In this document: piece by piece, positions 60,444 through 64,000 of the stretch
How the letters are laid out: each line of letters opens with the position of its first letter
Numbering within the stretch: the stretch's first letter is position 1
Assembly: GCF_002210285.1 (NCBI RefSeq)
Contig: NZ_MWQE01000001.1
Location: 682,001 to 746,000 of the forward strand
Direction: 5' to 3'
Length of the DNA stretch: 64,000 nt
From: Fibrobacter sp. UWR2
Lineage (GTDB): Bacteria > Fibrobacterota > Fibrobacteria > Fibrobacterales > Fibrobacteraceae
The notes under the pieces: generated by a model
Told to the model about the DNA's origin: nothing
What the model saw: only the letters and a program-made list of their open reading frames with translations
The model's database searches: none
Position numbers and translations under genes: made by a program

Positions 60444-62555
60444 TTACTTCGCGGCCTTCATGGTCGAGGCCTTTGTCTTCACGATGTACATGCCCTTGTT
60501 GAGGTCGAGACGGAGGGTGCCGTCAGCATTGAGGGCCTGGCCCTTGATACCCGTCCAGAGGAGGTTGCCGTTCAGGTCGAACACCTTTGCTTCCTTGTTC
60601 AGGTCGCTCTTGGCAAAGTTCGTGCGCATTCCCCTGATGGCATCGGAGCCGCAACCGGTTGCCACGATCTTAGCGATGTAGATGCCGGCGTTGTCGCTGT
60701 TGAACGAGAGCTGCGTGGAGCCGAAGGGGGCTCCGGTCGAGTCAACTTCATTGTCGAGCGGTACCGAGACCTCGGCCCAGGAGCCCGCGGGCGCAGTGTT
60801 GCCGTACTGGTAGCTTGTCCAGGTGCTGCCGCCCGCACCGCCGATGTTCACGGAGGCGTCTTCGGCGTCAATGCTCTGCATGGTGAACACGAGTTCCTTA
60901 CAGACGGAGAGTGGGTCCTTGACGGCGACTTCGTCCGGGAGCTTAAAGAGGGCGTGCTGGTAGCCGCAATCGTCCTGGGCGCAGCCGGCGAGCGGAACCT
61001 TCACGAACGAGCCTTCGAAGGTAACGGCGCCGAGAGTCTCGTCGCTCGTCCAGCCTGCGGCAGAAGATTCCTTGCTGTAGTCAACAATCACGAGAGAATC
61101 GCCGAAATTCTTGTTGGGGTCCACGTACGGGTCGTCGATGGGAGAATCTTCGCACTGGAGGGCGGCGGTGTTATCTGTGGTGAACACGACCGTCGTGATG
61201 GACTTGGCGGGAGCGTCGATGATGGCGCCCGCGGTAACGGTCTTGCTCTTTTCTCCGCTTTCGGTAGATTGCACGGCATAGACTGGATTGTAGCCGTTCA
61301 CGGAGAAGTTCAGGTTCTGTGACGAGCCCTTGTTGATGGCAATGACGGAGATGGAGTCGCAGTCGGCGCTACGGAAGGCCACTGCATAGATGTTGCTGCC
61401 GTCGGCGGTGCTGCTCACGACGCGCCAACCCGGATTCACGAACTTGGAGTAGTGGCGCATGGCGTGGTATTCGGGGTTGATGTAGAGTTTTGCTTCGGTG
61501 CAACCGCTCCAGCCGCTGCCCGGGCAAACGCCGATGAGTTGGCCGTTCTGTTCGCCCCAGAAGAGTTCCCAGGCGATGTAGGCGTTGAGCTTGCCGCTCG
61601 TGAAGCCGACCTGCATGATGTGGGCGAGGCCGAGCATGTCCTGTTCGCGCACGGAGTCTTCCATGGTGCAGAATTCCGTCATGATAATGGGCTTGCTGTC
61701 ACTGCCATAACTCTTGGCGATGGCGCTCATGGGCTTGCGGAAGTTCTCCGGATTCAGGTAGTTCGTGCCTGAGTTGTCGTTGCCGTCGCCCGCATGGTAG
61801 AGGTGGTAGGCGTAGCCGTCGAGGTTGTTGTTGTCGAGCGCCTTCGCATATTTCTCGAAGTTGCTGTAGCCGATGCCGAGCGGTTCGGGACCGATAATCT
61901 TGGGCGGGTTCGCGAGCGTGCTGATGGAGTCGCGTACAGCCTGGAGTGCCTGCTTGTAGCCTGCGATTTCGCTTGTCTCGCTGGGCTCGAAGAGGGTCTC
62001 TTCGTAGTCGGCTTCCATGTCGGGCTCGTTCTGGAGGCTGATGTAGTCGGGAGTGATGCCTGCCGCGGCGTAGGCCTGGAGGCTCTTCTTCCACCAGCTG
62101 GCGAACTCGCTGTAGACAAACTTGCCGTACGGGTCATTGTTCGAAGTCTTGAGCGTGTTCTGGCTTTTGACCTTCTGGCCGTTCACGCTGCCGTTCACGT
62201 CTCCGCTTGGCTTGAGTGTGCCTGGAGCAGACCAGCTCGACATCTCAATCTTGAGACGGTTGCCGAGGCGTTCCTTGCCGGCTTTCACGATGGCGGCATC
62301 GTCGGCGATGCTCTTGGATTCGTCCTGCTTCCAGTTCCCGAGGCGCAGCAGCGAAAGGTTTAGCCCCGTGAATGCCGTGTCATAGAAGTCCTTCTGCATC
62401 GAAGAACTCATGGCGGTAATCCAGCTTTGGTAATAGGCGGCTCCTGCACCGAAGCCCACGATTTTCTGCGCGGTAGCGCTAGGGTCTACGGTAATGTTGG
62501 CGGCTGAGGCTATAGAGGCGGCAGCGAGTGCCGCGGCGAAGAATTTCTTTTGCAT
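60444..62555 (-). CDS. GH30 glucuronoxylanase-like enzyme, secreted
   Basis: 703 residues from ATG 62555 with AAGGA 9 nt upstream; signal peptide MQKKFFAAALAAASIASAA. TIM-barrel GH30 (subfamily 8-like) at about 21-470: QKIVGFGAGAAYYQSW, acid/base Glu177 in SLQNEPD, nucleophile Glu294 in IIMTEFC. A beta-sandwich side domain follows, then a carbohydrate-binding-like region at 490-640. The C-terminal 60 residues (VFDLNGNLLWTG, LDLNKGMYIVKTK) resemble type IX secretion sorting tails. Cleaves glucuronic-acid-substituted xylan outside the cell, fitting a plant-fibre degrader. Confidence 0.9.
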   Translation of the reverse strand: MQKKFFAAALAAASIASAANITVDPSATAQKIVGFGAGAAYYQSWITAMSSSMQKDFYDTAFTGLNLSLLRLGNWKQDESKSIADDAAIVKAGKERLGNRLKIEMSSWSAPGTLKPSGDVNGSVNGQKVKSQNTLKTSNNDPYGKFVYSEFASWWKKSLQAYAAAGITPDYISLQNEPDMEADYEETLFEPSETSEIAGYKQALQAVRDSISTLANPPKIIGPEPLGIGYSNFEKYAKALDNNNLDGYAYHLYHAGDGNDNSGTNYLNPENFRKPMSAIAKSYGSDSKPIIMTEFCTMEDSVREQDMLGLAHIMQVGFTSGKLNAYIAWELFWGEQNGQLIGVCPGSGWSGCTEAKLYINPEYHAMRHYSKFVNPGWRVVSSTADGSNIYAVAFRSADCDSISVIAINKGSSQNLNFSVNGYNPVYAVQSTESGEKSKTVTAGAIIDAPAKSITTVVFTTDNTAALQCEDSPIDDPYVDPNKNFGDSLVIVDYSKESSAAGWTSDETLGAVTFEGSFVKVPLAGCAQDDCGYQHALFKLPDEVAVKDPLSVCKELVFTMQSIDAEDASVNIGGAGGSTWTSYQYGNTAPAGSWAEVSVPLDNEVDSTGAPFGSTQLSFNSDNAGIYIAKIVATGCGSDAIRGMRTNFAKSDLNKEAKVFDLNGNLLWTGIKGQALNADGTLRLDLNKGMYIVKTKASTMKAAK

Positions 62556-62652
62556 AAACACACATCCTTTAAATATGCCACAAAATTACATTTTTCATTT
62601 GAAAAACGCAGTGATTGAAATCATGAAATTTAGTTGCGCATGTCGGCGAATA

Positions 62653-63825
62653 TTAGTAGGCGCCTTCGCCCTTGAATACGACCTTGAACGTCTTGAGGAT
62701 AAGCTTCAGGTCTTCGCCGAGTTTGCCGTCGCGACGGATATAGTCGTTGTCGAGGCGCATTTGCCCTTCGAACGAAATGTTACTGCGTCCGCTGACTTGC
62801 CAGATGCAGGTGAGGCCCGGCGTTACGGAAAGGCGCATGCGGTGCCAAGGTTCGTATTCTTCCACTTCGGAAGGAATCGGCGGGCGCGGACCCACGATGG
62901 ACATGTCGCCCTTGATAATGTTAACTAACTGAGGCAGTTCATCGAGGCTGAACTTGCGGAGCACGCGGCCGAACGGGTAAATGCGCGGGTCGTTCTTCAT
63001 CTTGAAGGTCTTGCCGCCGGTCTCGTTCTGGGCCATCAGTTCTTTCTTGCGTTCTTCGGCATCTACATACATGCTGCGGAACTTGTACATGGTAAACAAC
63101 CTGCCGTTCTTGCCCACTCGGGTCTGTTTGAAGATGACCGGTCCCTTGTGGTCGCTAATCTTTACGGCGAGAGCGCAGAACAGGAGTAACGGGGAAAGAA
63201 CGATTAGTGCGAGGCTAGAGCAGGAAACATCAACAAGGCGCTTGATGACATGGCGGTAGCGGATCTTGTGCGGGTGTTCCCAGATGTGGTCGAGATTCAG
63301 GCGCTCGAGTGAGAAGAATCTGCCGTTCGTGCTATTGAAATCCTTGATCTTGTCTGCGAGTTCCAGGTTGTCCTTTTCCTGGTATCCGGTGTAGAAGTAG
63401 GCTTCGAAAATCGGTCTCTTGGGATTGATGCGGAGAGTCTGGATAAGACCTGCGTCGTTGAGTTTGTGCAGGATTTCCTTGCGGATGGATTCGAGAGTCG
63501 AAAGGTCTGAATTCAGGAGGATGATGCCGAGACCGCTAGCATCGGACAGGTACCCCATGACGTCGATGAACCGGAGGTGCGAGAACATCGTGAGGATACT
63601 GATGCGCCAGGTGTTCTCGACGGTCTTGCTCGGGCTGCCCCAGCCGAAGAAGTCGTACTGGTGGGCATACATCTTGATGTACAGGAAAGGCTTACGTGTC
63701 CGGTTCGCCCGCAAGAATTCCTCGTTAAGGCGTGTTCTGAAGAGCCTTGCCGGGTAGACAATGTTCTTGAGTTTCTGCTCGTCGAGAATCGAGCCGATTG
63801 CCGGATTGACGGATTCTTGTTCCAT
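62653..63825 (-). CDS. Undecaprenyl-phosphate sugar phosphotransferase with atypical N-terminus
   Basis: 390 residues. The C-terminal 200 residues are a bacterial sugar transferase: HVIKRLVDVSCSSLALIVLSPLLL (membrane anchor), FKQTRVGKNGRLFTMYKFRSM, LRKFSLDELPQLVNIIKGDMSIVGPRP and PGLTCIWQVSGRSN. It starts polysaccharide chains on the lipid carrier. The first 190 residues lack the usual four membrane helices; the stretch FSHLRFIDVMGYLSDASGLG and IILLNSDLSTLESIRKEILH looks like a degenerate GGDEF-type fold. The target glycan is unknown. TATATTTA box 5 nt before the ATG. Confidence 0.88.
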   Translation of the reverse strand: MEQESVNPAIGSILDEQKLKNIVYPARLFRTRLNEEFLRANRTRKPFLYIKMYAHQYDFFGWGSPSKTVENTWRISILTMFSHLRFIDVMGYLSDASGLGIILLNSDLSTLESIRKEILHKLNDAGLIQTLRINPKRPIFEAYFYTGYQEKDNLELADKIKDFNSTNGRFFSLERLNLDHIWEHPHKIRYRHVIKRLVDVSCSSLALIVLSPLLLFCALAVKISDHKGPVIFKQTRVGKNGRLFTMYKFRSMYVDAEERKKELMAQNETGGKTFKMKNDPRIYPFGRVLRKFSLDELPQLVNIIKGDMSIVGPRPPIPSEVEEYEPWHRMRLSVTPGLTCIWQVSGRSNISFEGQMRLDNDYIRRDGKLGEDLKLILKTFKVVFKGEGAY

Positions 63826-63830
63826 GACAT

Positions 63831-63838
63831 TAAATATA
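63831..63838 (-). promoter_or_regulatory. TATATTTA box before the sugar transferase gene
   Basis: On the minus strand, 5 nt before ATG 63825; back-to-back with the box at 63847. Confidence 0.35.
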
Positions 63839-63846
63839 GTAATTCC

Positions 63847-63854
63847 TATATTTG
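63847..63854 (+). promoter_or_regulatory. TATATTTG box upstream of hom
   Basis: Perfect TAnnTTTG match, 30 nt before ATG 63885. Here a GGAG ribosome site lies between, so this transcript would have a short normal leader. Confidence 0.45.
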
Positions 63855-63884
63855 TCTCCGAAAAATTTAAAATGGAGACGCAAT

Positions 63885-64000
63885 ATGCTGCGTATTGGAC
63901 TTATTGGTACTGGAACCGTCGGTGGCGGTGTCATTCAGATTCTTGAACAGAAGATTGCCGAGTACAAGGAAAAACTCGGTGTCGAACTCGAACTCGCCTG
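63885..64000 (+). CDS. hom: Homoserine dehydrogenase (5' end only)
   Basis: ATG 63885 with GGAG 7 nt upstream. The 38 visible residues begin [20 protein letters not shown], the NAD(P)-binding motif of homoserine dehydrogenase, followed by [12 protein letters not shown]. The frame runs off the right edge. It reduces aspartate semialdehyde to homoserine for Thr and Met synthesis. The short N-terminus shows it is not the aspartokinase fusion form. Confidence 0.85.
   Translation, partial: MLRIGLIGTGTVGGGVIQILEQKIAEYKEKLGVELELA

Noticed and set aside
1-64000. tRNA, rRNA, tmRNA, CRISPR arrays, insertion sequences, prophage genes
   Set aside because: Looked for T-loop and acceptor patterns in intergenic DNA, regularly spaced repeats, transposase motifs and terminal repeats; none seen. 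Gaps are mostly under 300 bp.

Overview
The window looks like a chromosomal segment of a Fibrobacter-type bacterium (phylum Fibrobacterota, FCB group). Three things point there. One gene has two copies of the Fibrobacter succinogenes major paralogous (FISUMP, TIGR02145) domain behind a Ser-rich lipoprotein linker. Two genes belong to the TIGR02147 family, described from F. succinogenes. A GH30 glucuronoxylanase carries a C-terminal tail like those used by type IX secretion. LpxB and several beta-barrel-like proteins show a Gram-negative envelope. The short primary-type sigma factor and repeated TAnnTTTG-like boxes directly before start codons match Bacteroidetes-like transcription. No tRNA, rRNA, CRISPR array, insertion sequence or prophage was found; the region is almost entirely core chromosome plus lineage-specific envelope genes.

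Layout. 1-3.3 kb (minus): maltokinase-like, cysE and nth, preceded by two tiny unknown genes. 3.5-8.4 kb: nitrilase-family amidase, TonB-dependent-receptor-like protein with a secreted VanX-type dipeptidase, and a Sua5/TsaC tRNA-modification enzyme. 8.5-13.6 kb: a very long DUF349 repeat protein and priA. 13.6-15.8 kb: TIGR02147 cassette 1 with two related lipoproteins. 16-21 kb: ffh, an aminotransferase, a ferredoxin, and argB-argD with a possible leader attenuator. 21.2-24 kb: TIGR02147 cassette 2 with one lipoprotein, then rubrerythrin. 24.2-29 kb: a tight plus-strand set of SPL-like radical SAM enzyme, permuted ATP-grasp-like protein, WbqC-family protein and FISUMP lipoprotein. 29-33.1 kb: carboxynorspermidine-synthase-like enzyme, speA and nudC. 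33.2-36.3 kb: der, plsY (overlapping der by 110 bp) and gpsA. 36.2-39.6 kb: lipoprotein with an acidic tail plus a putative beta-barrel. 39.7-43.6 kb: gmd, rmd, a GT4 glycosyltransferase and a flippase-like membrane protein (GDP-D-rhamnose-type glycan assembly). 43.7-53.3 kb: LamG-like lipoprotein, dnaE, lpxB, mutL and an unknown conserved-looking gene. 53.3-54.8 kb: hairpin-rich intergenic DNA, the sigma factor, and an operator-like palindrome. 54.8-60.4 kb: methyltransferase, second flippase-like protein, a UvrD-like helicase fused in frame to a PlsC-type acyltransferase, murI and an unknown gene. 60.4-64 kb: GH30 xylanase, a sugar transferase with an unusual N-terminus, and the start of homoserine dehydrogenase.

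Most worth following up: the radical SAM/ATP-grasp/WbqC operon as a candidate undescribed biosynthetic system; the helicase-acyltransferase fusion with an intact internal ribosome site at the junction; the duplicated TIGR02147-lipoprotein cassettes; and the promoter box 3-8 nt before many start codons, which predicts leaderless or nearly leaderless mRNAs. All functional calls come from reading motifs by eye; no database search was run.
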